A stretch of DNA of 64,000 nucleotides, taken from contig CP011489.1 of assembly GCA_001023575.1 (NCBI GenBank), forward strand, positions 1,859,001-1,923,000. The letters are read 5' to 3'. Positions 35,101 through 44,800 of the stretch are shown in pieces; within the stretch, counting starts at the first letter, position 1; each line of letters begins with the position of its first letter. The stretch is from Actinobacteria bacterium IMCC26256. Its GTDB lineage: Bacteria; Actinomycetota; Acidimicrobiia; IMCC26256. The position numbers and the translations under genes were made by a program. Under the pieces are notes generated by a model. The model had not been told where the DNA came from. It saw nothing but the letters and a program-made list of their open reading frames with translations, and did no database searches.

Positions 35101-35295
35101 ACGTCTCTAACAAGTGACGAAGCGGGCCTAATAAATACATTCGGGAGCGATTCAAACAACGGAGAAGATGGCCTGGAAAACCAAGAAGCCGCTTCAATTA
35201 GCGCGGCCCTTGCCTATGTCGTCAACCTCCGCTCTGCCTTCACGAGTACTGCACGCATCACAGAGTTCAAGCCCCAAGTGGAGGCAGCACAATGA
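32101..35295 (+). CDS. recC: Exodeoxyribonuclease V subunit RecC
   Basis: Scaffold and Chi-recognition subunit of RecBCD, 1064 residues. It carries the inactive helicase and nuclease folds: NIGMAEYLDAAIRDTHGISANIEFAFTGKL near the start, LFGAGPPVGAQAELVHAL, GDDILIATRADRDWEAERSEE and TIRDLTAPYRSPHDLYLRDGL are typical. No Walker motifs are present, as expected. The ATG at 32101 has GGAG seven bases upstream; a GTG five codons earlier is possible. A 27-codon reading frame at 32027-32110 overlaps the start and could be a leader. The stop overlaps recB (ATGA). Confidence 0.93.
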   Translation: MALITSVCSTPDELLPAFLEWVSHRPEDPFESQLVIVPNIGMAEYLDAAIRDTHGISANIEFAFTGKLRARSGIRTAMPWGLDETTWLILRALDDEALAEHCGLAQRLRDRPLAVARHIADLFDRYGSYRPGMLRAWHNCDALDDEAGSELDPRFLWQYEIFRATQKFAETQESTERDLPNRIALFGAGPPVGAQAELVHALAKDIEVHAFLLVPGALPATLERWAAPAIAALHHFDPSATRPITPCVLPNASLHICFGAAREFDAARDAILDELASDIGLNARDVTVLVPSLNRNASLATPILGAPLLGNAQHDKRSLPVRLADRVPAMTSDTARAIDGILGLCAGRCRASEVLAVLRLPPVAAKFQISEDALDRCSDWVIDGLDVRWGLDGEHRSSKWRYDSSLDVGTWGPAIDRLLAGILIQNPTGIEAALPGLPNEPIVPFDDIAGSEFEVVGALASFVERLRELTESLNKPLSLTEWASSLNSILEVFIEDSTDTRPVINALRRLVSQIEGLADQIKRPIAISEFRGYVASSLDEQSGSARNRFDAITIGGLRARRAVPHAITAIVGLDDDTTRASAASGDDILIATRADRDWEAERSEETRLAILDSILATHRVTQESKEAGPSQVTITPGDLIITTSGWDIVTSRDLGVPVVIVELGEAIPSLLVEGGPGVDPSLGAKFIHRRRLADDSTYDPSGKQWFEATRTQAQATPNSVIMRAEKDLLTIRDLTAPYRSPHDLYLRDGLDAALPIEVGSRDEEVDLEISNLQGSILASDLIDHIAAGGEILDWRIGIQRRESLPPGRLGDSAIDALITDVLGLINVAGGILTPTERIEVSLEVGDALIQAEIDVIGDSVLRIHNTKLQARHLIEPWITLALLNLHDPSRNWSALVAGKILQSKNKVFYPHCKEMKLLTGTAGVVIKHALGLRSAARVMPIALFPRASTATALGKAGVKGWGKADGNALGTEFENELTNDLDRASTQWFFAGSTLDTLAETSLTSDEAGLINTFGSDSNNGEDGLENQEAASISAALAYVVNLRSAFTSTARITEFKPQVEAAQ

Positions 35296-38200
35296 GCTCA
35301 ACCTTCGATGTAAAACATGATGCTCTACCAGCAGGCCTCGCTGCGCTTGAGGCGAGTGCAGGGACCGGGAAGACCTACACGCTTACCCATATCGTCGCTC
35401 GGCAGATTATTGAGCAGGATGTGAAGATCGATCGTTTCCTGATCGTCACGTATACGCGTGCCGCTGCCGCTGAGCTGCGAACTCGCACACGCGATGCCAT
35501 CGTCTCATGGCGAGATGAGATCGCATCAGGAAAAATTGAGCCTGCGGTCGGGAGAGAGGTCGCTCTCAACCGCCTCGAGGACGCTATTGCGAACTTCGAC
35601 TCCGCCACAATCACAACTATCCATGGCTTCTGTCAGGTTGCACTGGGTTCCCTAGGCGTGCAGTCTGGGCGCGTCGGTAAAGATACATTCGATGAGGCAA
35701 ATGAAGCATTGATTCGCGAGGTAGTACGCGATCACCTACTTCGCCGACTAGCCATGAAGCCTGATGATCTCTCACGCGCCGACGACGCTCTAAGTGCATC
35801 GAAGTCAGAGGAGACGCCGAGGAAAATTGAAGAGGCGGTAATAACAGTTGTCAATCGCTTTCTCGGAAATCAAGGCAGTCTCCTACTCTCCCCTGATGTA
35901 AATATTGCAGAGCCTGATGCCGCTATTTCTCTCGCAGGAGATTGGGGCGCACTGGTTCAGGACATCGTCGCAGATATTAAGGACCGAAGACGCAGTGCCG
36001 GGGTAGCAACCTTCGACACCCTGATATCCGATCTCGCCGAGCAGTTATCTGGCATAAATGGCGATGCCGCTGCGGCAGCGCTTCGAAGCCGCTTCTCGGT
36101 GGTGATGGTCGACGAGTTCCAAGATACAGACCGCATGCAGTGGCAGATCTTCCATCGCGGCTTTGCCGATACATCTCTTGCGAATCCACGCACCCTGATC
36201 ATTGTGGGCGATCCAAAGCAGGCCATCTATAGATTCCGCGGCGCAGATGTAGCAACCTACATTTCAGCCGCGCATACGCAGGCCAACTCGCTCCACGCCC
36301 TAGCGGTCAATCAGCGCTCTGACACGCTCCTTCTAGAGGGCTTAAATGCACTCTTTGCTGGCTCAACTTTTGATGGGGCGGATCGCATCAAGTATGAGAC
36401 CGTCGCCGCACGCGACGGCGCATCAGAGATGGGGATCTCATTCCCCGCTGCTCGAGAGACGCCAGAGAGCGCTCTCCAGTCTGTTAAGCCAATCGAGATT
36501 CGGTGGGTCTCCCCTGATGAGACCTCCGCCTCAACTGACATAATCCTCGCCGACCTCGTTGATGTTGTGCGCGAGCACTTAGGTGCCACTCTCCCCGTCC
36601 TCGATGCAGAGCGCTGCGAGGTTGGCAGACGAGATGTCGAGCCTGGAGACATAGGGATACTCGTGAAGAGCAATACAGACGGCGACAAGATTGCATTGCT
36701 TCTTCGAAAGCACGGAATACCTGCGGTGCGCTCTGGCGTCGGGAGTGTCGAGCAGTCCCCTGCCGCCGTACAACTACGCGCGCTTCTCTACGCCATGGAG
36801 CGCCCTAGCGATACGCGCCGAGGGCGCCTAGTAGCCAACGGGTGGTTTTTCGGGCTTACACCTACCGAGGCATTAGAGGGCACTGCAATTCTCGAGATCC
36901 AGCAGCAACTCGCAGCTTGGGCGGATGCACTCACAAAGTTCGGCGTATTCCACTTATGGACCACCATTAGGCATAGAGCCGGCTCCTTAATCTCAATCGC
37001 AGCACATGGTGATGGCGATCGCGGCTACACAGACCTAGAGCACCTTATTGAGGTCTTGAACCGATGCTTGGAGGGGCGCCCTAGCTCAGTCGATCTCTGC
37101 ATCAATATCCTCGATGACCTAGCGAGTCACGCATCCGAGAGCGAGGAGAGGCGCAGGCGTATCGACTCAGACTCTGCCGCTGTGCAGATCACAACTATTC
37201 ACTCCGCTAAAGGGCTTGAGTACCCGATTGTGTTACTACCTCTAGTGACGAAGCAGCCCAACAACACAAACCCAGAACCATTTGTATTTGGTTACGCAGG
37301 GGAACGCCTTGTAGACGCTGGCCCTGGTATTAGTTGGAGTGAGCCGGGGCGTGAGGGGACACCGGCTGATCGCTCGATTCGCAAGAGTCTCTCTGAGGCG
37401 GAGGTCAACGAAGAGGATCGCAGGCTTGCATACGTCGCTCTTACCCGCGCCAAGCATCGCCTTGTCATCTGGGTTCGACACTCGCGCGGCTCAGAGAAGG
37501 GCGGACTCGGGAGACTTCTCTGGGGAGAGCGAGTCGACGGTGCACTAACGAAACCGAGTGACACACACGCGCCTCTCGCTAAGGATCCTGAGTCGGGAGT
37601 CGTAAAGCCTACGACCACAATTGAAGCGACAGCCTGCTACGAGGCTCTCGCTGCGCTAGCCCCCTTATCAATTTCACAGCGCCAGATTTGGATGCAGACG
37701 CCTGGCAGCGGCGCCGAGATTCTTGGTACTCAGGGCGGCGCACCGGCAACCAAGATTCTTGATGCAGAGCGAGTGCTACTGCGAGCTGGTTGGCGCGCGT
37801 GGTCATACTCATCTCTCACCGATGACAAGAGTGCTATCTCTAACTACGGACCAGAGGCGCTACGCGACGACGAGCCCAACGAGCACTTAAGCGAATCACA
37901 GTCCCCTAGCGAGCCCAACCCGTGGGATGCACTCTCAGCAGGCACCGGATTCGGTGATGCAGTTCATCGGATACTCGAGGAGGCAGATTTTGCTTTACTC
38001 CGCCCAGCGGAGGATGACACAGCGGCAAAGGCAAGCCTGATTGAGACTGTCATGGTTCATAAATACAGGCTCAGTCCGAGTGATAAGCCTGAGACTCTGC
38101 GCGACTGTCTCCTAGATGCAGTGCGCACTCCCTTAGATGCAGGCTTCAATAATCGCAGTATCGCCGAGGTAATTGCAGATGGAAGCCTGAGAGAACTCGA

Positions 38201-38747
38201 CTTCTCCTTCAACCTAGGGAGCAGCCCAGGGGCAACTACGAGAGGCGGCTCTGCAGACCTCGCTCTAATCGCAACGCTGAGCAATCAGTTAGCAGCCGAT
38301 GATCCGTTCCGCTCCTACTTTGCTCGTATCGGGCCGGGGATGCTTAGTGCAGATGTCGTATCCGGTTACCTAAGTGGAAGCATCGACCTAGTCGTGCGGG
38401 CGCCGAACGACTCTGGCGTGCAGCGTTATTTCGTTGTCGACTACAAGACCAACCGTCAGCGACAAGGACACTATGACCCTGGCGCGGTTAGAGGATTGAT
38501 GGAGCATGGTAACTACCCGCTTCAGGCCGCTATCTACCTTGTGGCATTACAGCGCTATCTACGACTACGCATCGGAGACTCCTACGACCCTGCACTCCAC
38601 CTTGGGGGAGCCTCCTACTGGTTCATGAGAGGGCTGCTCGGTGCGGATACCCCAATCACTGATGGAGAGCGCAACGGCGTCTGTTCATGGACTCCATCTG
38701 CTGCATTCATCAATGGCCTCGACAATCTTCTCGGGGGTCAATCATGA
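35292..38747 (+). CDS. recB: Exodeoxyribonuclease V subunit RecB
   Basis: 3'-5' helicase and nuclease subunit, 1151 residues. Walker A is ASAGTGKTYTL (about 21-31), motif II VMVDEFQDTDRMQWQIF, motif III IIVGDPKQAIYRFRGADV, motif V ITTIHSAKGLEYPIVLLP, motif VI LAYVALTRAKHRLVIW. The C-terminal nuclease has DLVVRA and YFVVDYKTNR (about 1047-1053) with the catalytic D and K. All motifs are intact, so the enzyme should be active. Translationally coupled to recC and recD by ATGA overlaps. Confidence 0.96.
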   Translation: MSSTFDVKHDALPAGLAALEASAGTGKTYTLTHIVARQIIEQDVKIDRFLIVTYTRAAAAELRTRTRDAIVSWRDEIASGKIEPAVGREVALNRLEDAIANFDSATITTIHGFCQVALGSLGVQSGRVGKDTFDEANEALIREVVRDHLLRRLAMKPDDLSRADDALSASKSEETPRKIEEAVITVVNRFLGNQGSLLLSPDVNIAEPDAAISLAGDWGALVQDIVADIKDRRRSAGVATFDTLISDLAEQLSGINGDAAAAALRSRFSVVMVDEFQDTDRMQWQIFHRGFADTSLANPRTLIIVGDPKQAIYRFRGADVATYISAAHTQANSLHALAVNQRSDTLLLEGLNALFAGSTFDGADRIKYETVAARDGASEMGISFPAARETPESALQSVKPIEIRWVSPDETSASTDIILADLVDVVREHLGATLPVLDAERCEVGRRDVEPGDIGILVKSNTDGDKIALLLRKHGIPAVRSGVGSVEQSPAAVQLRALLYAMERPSDTRRGRLVANGWFFGLTPTEALEGTAILEIQQQLAAWADALTKFGVFHLWTTIRHRAGSLISIAAHGDGDRGYTDLEHLIEVLNRCLEGRPSSVDLCINILDDLASHASESEERRRRIDSDSAAVQITTIHSAKGLEYPIVLLPLVTKQPNNTNPEPFVFGYAGERLVDAGPGISWSEPGREGTPADRSIRKSLSEAEVNEEDRRLAYVALTRAKHRLVIWVRHSRGSEKGGLGRLLWGERVDGALTKPSDTHAPLAKDPESGVVKPTTTIEATACYEALAALAPLSISQRQIWMQTPGSGAEILGTQGGAPATKILDAERVLLRAGWRAWSYSSLTDDKSAISNYGPEALRDDEPNEHLSESQSPSEPNPWDALSAGTGFGDAVHRILEEADFALLRPAEDDTAAKASLIETVMVHKYRLSPSDKPETLRDCLLDAVRTPLDAGFNNRSIAEVIADGSLRELDFSFNLGSSPGATTRGGSADLALIATLSNQLAADDPFRSYFARIGPGMLSADVVSGYLSGSIDLVVRAPNDSGVQRYFVVDYKTNRQRQGHYDPGAVRGLMEHGNYPLQAAIYLVALQRYLRLRIGDSYDPALHLGGASYWFMRGLLGADTPITDGERNGVCSWTPSAAFINGLDNLLGGQS

Positions 38748-40567
38748 GAGCGGAAGAAATGATTACAGAGACAAGCCAAGAGGGTTACAGCTATGTCAGA
38801 GGCTTGATCGACTACGGAATCCTCTCCTCTACCGAGAGACTCGCAGCCGACCTAATAGAGCGCCGCTGGCAGGTAAGCGACCCCGTTATAGCGTTTGCAA
38901 CTGCGATTGCCGTGTGGGCCGACCGCACTGGCCACGTCGGCATCGATCTCTCGCGCATTGAGATCGTCTTAGGCCAAGCACGGCGCACTCCGGGGAATAG
39001 CACTCCAGCGAACCGCTCCAAAACTCAAGCGGAGGATCAGTTACCCCCGCTCCCGACTGCTCAAGCAATACGAGCAGCGCTGACAAGTCGGCTAGATATC
39101 GTGCGCCACCTACCCGACTCACCGGGGACACATGCAGAAGCAGCAGCAAACCTCTCACCGTTAGTGCTCTGGAGAGATCGCTTATATACGCAGCGCCAAT
39201 TTGTAGATGAGCGCAGCGTCGCCGAGCAGATTCAGGCGCGTTGTGTAGATGCAGCGATTAGTAATCGAGCCGCAGCGGATGCTTTCCTTGATAAAGCGGC
39301 TAAGGAACTTGATGAGAGTCAGCGTGACGCTGTCGAGATGGTGCTATCACGCCGCCTCACGATTATCACCGGAGGACCAGGCACGGGCAAGACCTACACA
39401 CTTGCGCGTGCCCTCGGTGCCCTCCTCTCCGCTGAGCCAGATTTAGAGATCGCTCTCTGCGCACCGACCGGCAAAGCAGCAACTCGCATGCAGGAGTCAA
39501 TCGCTGCGGCTATAGATGAAGACTTTGGGGTTACCGCAGAGACTCTCTCTGCTCTAAAGCCGCGCACAATCCATGGGCTACTCGGAGCGCGAGGCATCTC
39601 GACGCGATTTAGCCATGACGCTGCGCGCCCCCTTCGCCATGATGTTGTTGTCATAGACGAGGCGTCGATGGTCTCATTACAACTAACAGCCCGCACACTC
39701 GAGGCAATCAATCCAAATGCTCGCATTGTGCTAATCGGCGACCCCGATCAACTCTCAAGCGTTGAGGCAGGATCAGTACTCGGTGATATTGCTAACGCAG
39801 AAGGCTCCTCAATCAGGGCGAGTATCTCGACGCTCTCGACAGGTCATAGAGCAGGCGAGGCGATCGTAGGGCTAGCACAGGCAATTCGCGATGGTGACGA
39901 CGCCGCAGTTCGTAGAGCATTTACCAATTCTCCAGATCGCTTGGTGCTCGTTGAGACCAGCAAGAGCGGCCCCACTCATGTTGCTGAGCACCTTGCCAAT
40001 GCGGTGGCTGCATCAAAATCAGCACGCGACTCTGCAGTCTCTGGTGATGGAGTCTCCGCTCATGCTGCCTCGGTATCGCATCGCGTTCTATGTGGGCATA
40101 GAGCAGGGGCAGCAGGCGTAAGCGACTGGAACGAATACTTCGAGCGCTCAATTGGGTGCGCAGGTGCAAACTACGCGGGGCGTCCACTCATAGTCACGCA
40201 GAACAATCCAGTCACCGGTCTAGTAAATGGTGATACAGGGATCATGGTCAGTCATGACGGCAGGACCCAGGCTTGGTTCCCGCCGCGCCAAGCAGAGTCT
40301 GAGCCAATGGAGTTTGAGCAGGTACAACTCCCACCGGTAGAGACTTCCTTTGCAATCACAATCCATAAGAGCCAAGGCTCTGAGTATGAGCATGTAATTG
40401 TCGTTCTACCGCCCGATGGCTCCCCGCTCCTCACGCGTGAGTTGCTGTATACCGCTGTTACTCGGGCTAAGAACTCAGTGACCTTGATCTGCACGGCTTC
40501 AGCCCTCACTAAGGCAATTGAGACAGTTACTGAGCGAGGCTCAGGGCTAATTGAGGCTCTCGCCTGA
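38744..40567 (+). CDS. recD: Exodeoxyribonuclease V subunit RecD
   Basis: 5'-3' SF1B helicase subunit, 607 residues from the ATG at 38744 that overlaps the recB stop. Walker A is ITGGPGTGKTYTLARAL (about residue 210), motif II VVIDEASMVSL, motif III IGDPDQLSSVEAGSVLGDI, and the C-terminal helicase part has TIHKSQGSEYEHVIVVLP and LLYTAVTRAKNSV. The N-terminal region that contacts RecC is present. The complete recC-recB-recD order argues for a canonical double-strand break resection complex rather than AddAB or AdnAB. Confidence 0.95.
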   Translation: MRAEEMITETSQEGYSYVRGLIDYGILSSTERLAADLIERRWQVSDPVIAFATAIAVWADRTGHVGIDLSRIEIVLGQARRTPGNSTPANRSKTQAEDQLPPLPTAQAIRAALTSRLDIVRHLPDSPGTHAEAAANLSPLVLWRDRLYTQRQFVDERSVAEQIQARCVDAAISNRAAADAFLDKAAKELDESQRDAVEMVLSRRLTIITGGPGTGKTYTLARALGALLSAEPDLEIALCAPTGKAATRMQESIAAAIDEDFGVTAETLSALKPRTIHGLLGARGISTRFSHDAARPLRHDVVVIDEASMVSLQLTARTLEAINPNARIVLIGDPDQLSSVEAGSVLGDIANAEGSSIRASISTLSTGHRAGEAIVGLAQAIRDGDDAAVRRAFTNSPDRLVLVETSKSGPTHVAEHLANAVAASKSARDSAVSGDGVSAHAASVSHRVLCGHRAGAAGVSDWNEYFERSIGCAGANYAGRPLIVTQNNPVTGLVNGDTGIMVSHDGRTQAWFPPRQAESEPMEFEQVQLPPVETSFAITIHKSQGSEYEHVIVVLPPDGSPLLTRELLYTAVTRAKNSVTLICTASALTKAIETVTERGSGLIEALA

Positions 40568-40588
40568 AGAGCGTGAGACACTTGGGGC

Positions 40589-41659
40589 GTGTCAAGACAT
40601 GTCATCGTTATCGGGTCAGGGCTTGCGGGTAGCGCGGCCGCTAGATCTATCGCTCAACTCGGCCACCGGGTCACGGTTCTTGAGAGATTCGAGGAGTCTC
40701 ACCTGCGCGGTTCTTCACACGGCACCGAGCGCGTCTTCCGACTTACATATGACGATCCTAAATACATTCAACTTGGGCTAGAGGCTCTAAGTGGATGGGC
40801 TCGCCTATCCGAGGAGACTGGGGCTCCACTACTACACCAAGTAGGCATGCTTGATTATGGAGATGCTGGCGTACTCGCGACTCTTGAGGAATCATGCGCG
40901 TCAAACGGAGTCGAGCTGGAAAGAATCTCACAGCGCGATGCATCACTGCGTTGGGGCGGGATCAAATTTGATTCAGATGTACTTCTCCAGCCTGTTGGTG
41001 GATGGATCGCAGCCGACTTAGCACTCAAAGCATTCGCGAGCTCCGCTAAACGCAGCGGCGCTGAGTTTCACTATCACTCCCCTGTGCTCTCCATTGCGAA
41101 GGTTCGTAGCGGTGGATGGAGTGTAGAGACGCAAGGCGACACGCTTGCGGCGGATGCAGTAGTGGTGACCACCGCAGGGTGGACCCACGAGTTACTCAGC
41201 GAAGTGATTGATGAACGCTTCGAGGTCCCACCGATAAAAGTCACTACAGAGGTCGTCGCATATTTCGAGCGACGCGACGCTTCGCTGTGGCCGAGTTTCT
41301 GTCACCACCTTGAGCCCGAGATCTATGGGCTTCCAAGCCCCGATGGCTTAGTGAAGATTGCCGAGCATGGATCCGGAGCCGAGACACACCCAGATGAGCG
41401 GTCCTTCGAGCCAGACGCTGCAACGATTCAGCGCCTCGAGGAGTACGCACGAGATTGTCTGCCTGGAATCGCTCCAACTGCTGTTCGAAGCGCAACCTGC
41501 CTCTACGCGTCGACCCCGACCGACGACTTCTTTATTGAGCGATCCGGGTCGCTCATTCTTGGGGTTGGGCTCGGCGGTCACGGCTTTAAATTTGGGCCGG
41601 CTCTCGGCGATCGAATTGCAAGTCTCGTCACTGATGCTCTCGCTGAAGCCTCTCAGTGA
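40589..41659 (+). CDS. FAD-dependent oxidase of the sarcosine/N-methyltryptophan oxidase family
   Basis: 356-residue monomeric flavoprotein (DAO fold). The FAD-binding Rossmann motif is VIVIGSGLAGSAAARSIAQLGHRVTVLER, followed by SSHGTERVFRLTYDDPKYIQL typical of monomeric sarcosine oxidases. The C-terminal signature ATCLYASTPTDDFFIE with a cysteine where covalent FAD attaches in MSOX, and GVGLGGHGFKFGPALG, are both present. The start is GTG at 40589. It overlaps the MFS gene (GTGA). Likely substrates are secondary amines or N-methyl amino acids. Confidence 0.85.
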   Translation: MSRHVIVIGSGLAGSAAARSIAQLGHRVTVLERFEESHLRGSSHGTERVFRLTYDDPKYIQLGLEALSGWARLSEETGAPLLHQVGMLDYGDAGVLATLEESCASNGVELERISQRDASLRWGGIKFDSDVLLQPVGGWIAADLALKAFASSAKRSGAEFHYHSPVLSIAKVRSGGWSVETQGDTLAADAVVVTTAGWTHELLSEVIDERFEVPPIKVTTEVVAYFERRDASLWPSFCHHLEPEIYGLPSPDGLVKIAEHGSGAETHPDERSFEPDAATIQRLEEYARDCLPGIAPTAVRSATCLYASTPTDDFFIERSGSLILGVGLGGHGFKFGPALGDRIASLVTDALAEASQ

Positions 41660-42906
41660 GCGCATTCAGCACATTTACCGACGAGACTTTTAGATCCCTA
41701 CGCACGCGCAACTTCCGCCTCTTCTTTACGGGGCAGGTAATCTCTCAAATAGGGAACTGGATGACCCTTGTCGTCCAGACTCTCCTTGTTCTCAAGATCA
41801 CGAACAGCGGAATCGCACTCGGCGTCCTAATGGTCTCGCAGTATGGTCCGGTGCTGCTACTAGGCCCATGGGCAGGGTTGATTGCGGATCGCTCCGATAA
41901 GCGCCGCCTCTTGATGGCCGTTCAGAGCATGGCGATGCTGCAATCTTTTGTATTAGCCGCTCTCGCCTTCATGCCACACCCTCCGCTTTATGGCCTCTAC
42001 CTAGCAGCGCTATTTGGAGGCATCACACTCGCGTTTGACCACCCTGCGCGCCGAGCCTTTGTAGTGGAGATGGTCGAGATTCAGGACGTACCCAACGCGG
42101 TGAGTCTCAACAGCGCCCTAATGACGGGCTCGCGCATTGTTGGCCCTGCACTCGCTGGCCTTGCACTCGCCACAATTGGATTCGGTTGGGCATTCATTGC
42201 CGATGGCGTCTCATACATTGCGGTGATAGTTGCATTCGCAATGATGCGCACCTCTGAGCTTCAGCGCTCAACCCCTGCAAAACGTGAGAGTGGACAAATC
42301 CGCGCTGGATTTAGGTATGCACGGAGTGTCCCAGATATCTGGACGCCACTAATAATGATGGCGGTCGTAGGCACACTTACCTACAACTTTCAGGTGGTAT
42401 TCCCACTCTTTACAACCCGCGATCTTGGCGGCTCCAAAGTTACATTCACACTGCTCTTCTCCGTGATGAGCATGGGTGCTCTAGTAGGGGCGTTGGCTGC
42501 AGCTCGACGCAGACACATTGCACTTCGAACAGTCGCTCTCTCATCGATCGCATTCGGCGCCGGCATGGCGGTTATGTCGGTCACGCCAAATATTTGGCTT
42601 GCATATCCGGTGAGTTTTCTAATTGGGCTCGCCAGCATCGCTTTCCTAACCGCTGCGACCGGAATATTCCAGATCAACTCGACCCCCGAGATGCGAGGTC
42701 GCGTACTTGCGCTGCAGGCGATGGTCTTCTTAGGCAGCACACCAATAGGTGGCCCAATACTTGGGTGGATATGCGAGCGGTATGGAGCACGTTGGGGAAT
42801 TGCAGTTGGGGCGGTGGCGGCAATCGGTGCAGGCCTCTGGGGGATGTCGCGCGTGCGCGCCCGCTCTAACGCAGTCGGTAATCTGCCGGATCAGCTTGGC
42901 GCGTAA
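41656..42906 (+). CDS. MFS transporter (EntS/MFS_3-like exporter)
   Basis: 416 residues with about 12 membrane segments. The N-terminal FRSLRTRNFRLFFTGQVISQIGNWMTLVVQTLLVL and the loop AGLIADRSDKRRLLMAVQ are typical of the MFS_3 exporter branch; PARRAFVVEMVEIQDVPNAVSLNSALMTGSRIVGPALAG is a second diagnostic stretch. The GTG start overlaps the flavoprotein stop. Its last 41 bases overlap the convergent monooxygenase gene. Cargo is unknown. Confidence 0.9.
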   Translation: MSAFSTFTDETFRSLRTRNFRLFFTGQVISQIGNWMTLVVQTLLVLKITNSGIALGVLMVSQYGPVLLLGPWAGLIADRSDKRRLLMAVQSMAMLQSFVLAALAFMPHPPLYGLYLAALFGGITLAFDHPARRAFVVEMVEIQDVPNAVSLNSALMTGSRIVGPALAGLALATIGFGWAFIADGVSYIAVIVAFAMMRTSELQRSTPAKRESGQIRAGFRYARSVPDIWTPLIMMAVVGTLTYNFQVVFPLFTTRDLGGSKVTFTLLFSVMSMGALVGALAAARRRHIALRTVALSSIAFGAGMAVMSVTPNIWLAYPVSFLIGLASIAFLTAATGIFQINSTPEMRGRVLALQAMVFLGSTPIGGPILGWICERYGARWGIAVGAVAAIGAGLWGMSRVRARSNAVGNLPDQLGA

Positions 42907-44707
42907 GGCTCCAGAACTCCTGGAGTGATCCAGGCCAGTTCTGCGTGACCCTTCCCTCCTTATTTCGATACCAGCTCGAGACGCTCGCTTGACCCCAGAC
43001 CCTTGCGTCATTCTCCGCATCAATGCGGTCGTTATAAGCAGCGCAGACCTCGGGTTTGCAATCGATTGAGGAGGCCCCCGCCTCAAGCATTACGCGCACG
43101 GCATCAAGAACGTGATTTACCTCGCACTCTGAGAAGAAGATGATGCTCCCGTTTGCAACAAGGTTGGTATTAGGGCCGTATAGGCAGAAGAGGTTAGGAA
43201 AATCGGGGACGGTCACTCCGAGATAGGCACGAGCATCATCTCCCCATCGAGCACGTAGATCAGCACCATCACGACCATAAATCTGCATAGGCGCAAGAAA
43301 CTGTGACGCCTCAAAACCAGTTGCCCAGATAATTACGTCGGCTTCATGGTGGCGCCCATCAGAGGTGAATATTCCGGTTTCATCTACTGACTCGATACTC
43401 GCGGTAACTAACTCAACATGCTCCGAGGTAAGTGCTCGAGCCCACGAACCATCATCAAGCACCACTCGCTTCGCAAATGGTGGGTACTGAGGCAACACCG
43501 CGTCATATAGATCAGAGTGCCCGGCATACTCGCCCATTAGATAACCGGTAAACATCGCACGAAACAGGTCGTTACCTGGCCCAGGTACTGTCCCAGCCAT
43601 CAATCCATCCGAGAGGCGCCAGAAGAGCCAGAGCCGATACCACGCACGAAGGTATGGCAACTCCATAAATGCGTTTCGCGCGTCGGTAGGAATATCGTCT
43701 AAATAATTTGGTGCAGGTAGAAACCAATTTGGGGTGCGTTGAAATACAGATAGTGAAGATGCGATCTTGGCAATCTCTGGTACACACTGAACCGCGCTTG
43801 CTGCAGCACCAACCACCAAGACTTTTTTGCCGGCTAGATTAACGCTCTCATCCCACTCCGCTGTGTGGAAATTTGGGCCTGCGAATCTCTCAATACCCTT
43901 AAAATCAGGGATCATTGGCCGATGCAATTGTCCTACCGCACTCACCAAAATCTCTGCGTCGCGTATCCGCTCAACGCCAGACGAATCGCGTGTTCGAACA
44001 TGCCAGCAAGATTGGGCTTCGTCCCAAGTTGCGTCTATTACCTCAACACCAAACGAAACCCGCTCCGTGACCTCAAGGTCTCGCGCAACATCCTCGAAGT
44101 ATTTTAGGAGTACCGGCTGGGCACTAAACTGCTGACGCCAGTCCGCACGTGCAGCGAACGAGTACGAGTAGAGATGATTCGGGACGTCGACGCGACAACC
44201 CGGGTAACGATTCTCGCGCCAAGTGCCACCAACCCCTGCACCACGCTCTAGTAACTCAACCTCGATACCCGCCTGCAATAGACGATGAGCAGAGGCGATA
44301 CCCCACATGCCAGCACCAATAATCAACGCTCGGAGTATGCGCCCGGGCGTAATGCTCTCCACACTCCATGCAGGTGCACGCATATCCTCGCCTGGGAGTG
44401 CCAATTCCTCGCGCAGCATGCGAAAAGTTTGATCCTCAATATCGGTCCCTAGGCTGAACTCCATAATCTCGCGAAGGAACGCCTCATCTACCTCGGCAAG
44501 CGGCGCATTCCCGGCCTCGAGATATGCAATCGCCTTCTCAGCCAAAGCGACCGCCTCATCCTGCTGATGATTATTGAGGCCACCATGCGGCTCGAGTTTG
44601 CGGGCCGGGTCAGGGGCTAGATCGGCCCGAAGGAGCGAACGATCTCCTGTCGCCTGGGCAAGGGCGGCAAGCAAGGGTGGGATAGAGATGTCACGGAGAT
44701 TGCGCAA
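42866..44707 (-). CDS. Baeyer-Villiger-type flavin monooxygenase
   Basis: 613 residues. After an N-terminal helical extension of about 125 residues comes the FAD site ALIIGAGMWGIASAHRLLQAGIEVELLERG, then GGTWRENRYPGCRVDVPNHLYSYSF, the Baeyer-Villiger fingerprint FAGPNFHTAEWDE (FxGxxxHTxxW), and the NADPH site VLVVGAAASAVQCVPEIAKI. The N-terminal extension is like that of 4-hydroxyacetophenone monooxygenase. It would insert oxygen next to a ketone using NADPH and O2. The gene stands alone on the minus strand and overlaps the MFS gene's end. Confidence 0.9.
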   Translation of the reverse strand: MRNLRDISIPPLLAALAQATGDRSLLRADLAPDPARKLEPHGGLNNHQQDEAVALAEKAIAYLEAGNAPLAEVDEAFLREIMEFSLGTDIEDQTFRMLREELALPGEDMRAPAWSVESITPGRILRALIIGAGMWGIASAHRLLQAGIEVELLERGAGVGGTWRENRYPGCRVDVPNHLYSYSFAARADWRQQFSAQPVLLKYFEDVARDLEVTERVSFGVEVIDATWDEAQSCWHVRTRDSSGVERIRDAEILVSAVGQLHRPMIPDFKGIERFAGPNFHTAEWDESVNLAGKKVLVVGAAASAVQCVPEIAKIASSLSVFQRTPNWFLPAPNYLDDIPTDARNAFMELPYLRAWYRLWLFWRLSDGLMAGTVPGPGNDLFRAMFTGYLMGEYAGHSDLYDAVLPQYPPFAKRVVLDDGSWARALTSEHVELVTASIESVDETGIFTSDGRHHEADVIIWATGFEASQFLAPMQIYGRDGADLRARWGDDARAYLGVTVPDFPNLFCLYGPNTNLVANGSIIFFSECEVNHVLDAVRVMLEAGASSIDCKPEVCAAYNDRIDAENDARVWGQASVSSWYRNKEGRVTQNWPGSLQEFWSLTRQADPADYRLR

Positions 44708-44800
44708 GATTTTTGAGTTTATGGCCGACCGGGGTGCTGTGCATCTTTTAGCCCTGCACGCTAAGGAATAAAGAAAAAAGAACGGCTAAATTGCTCTGGA

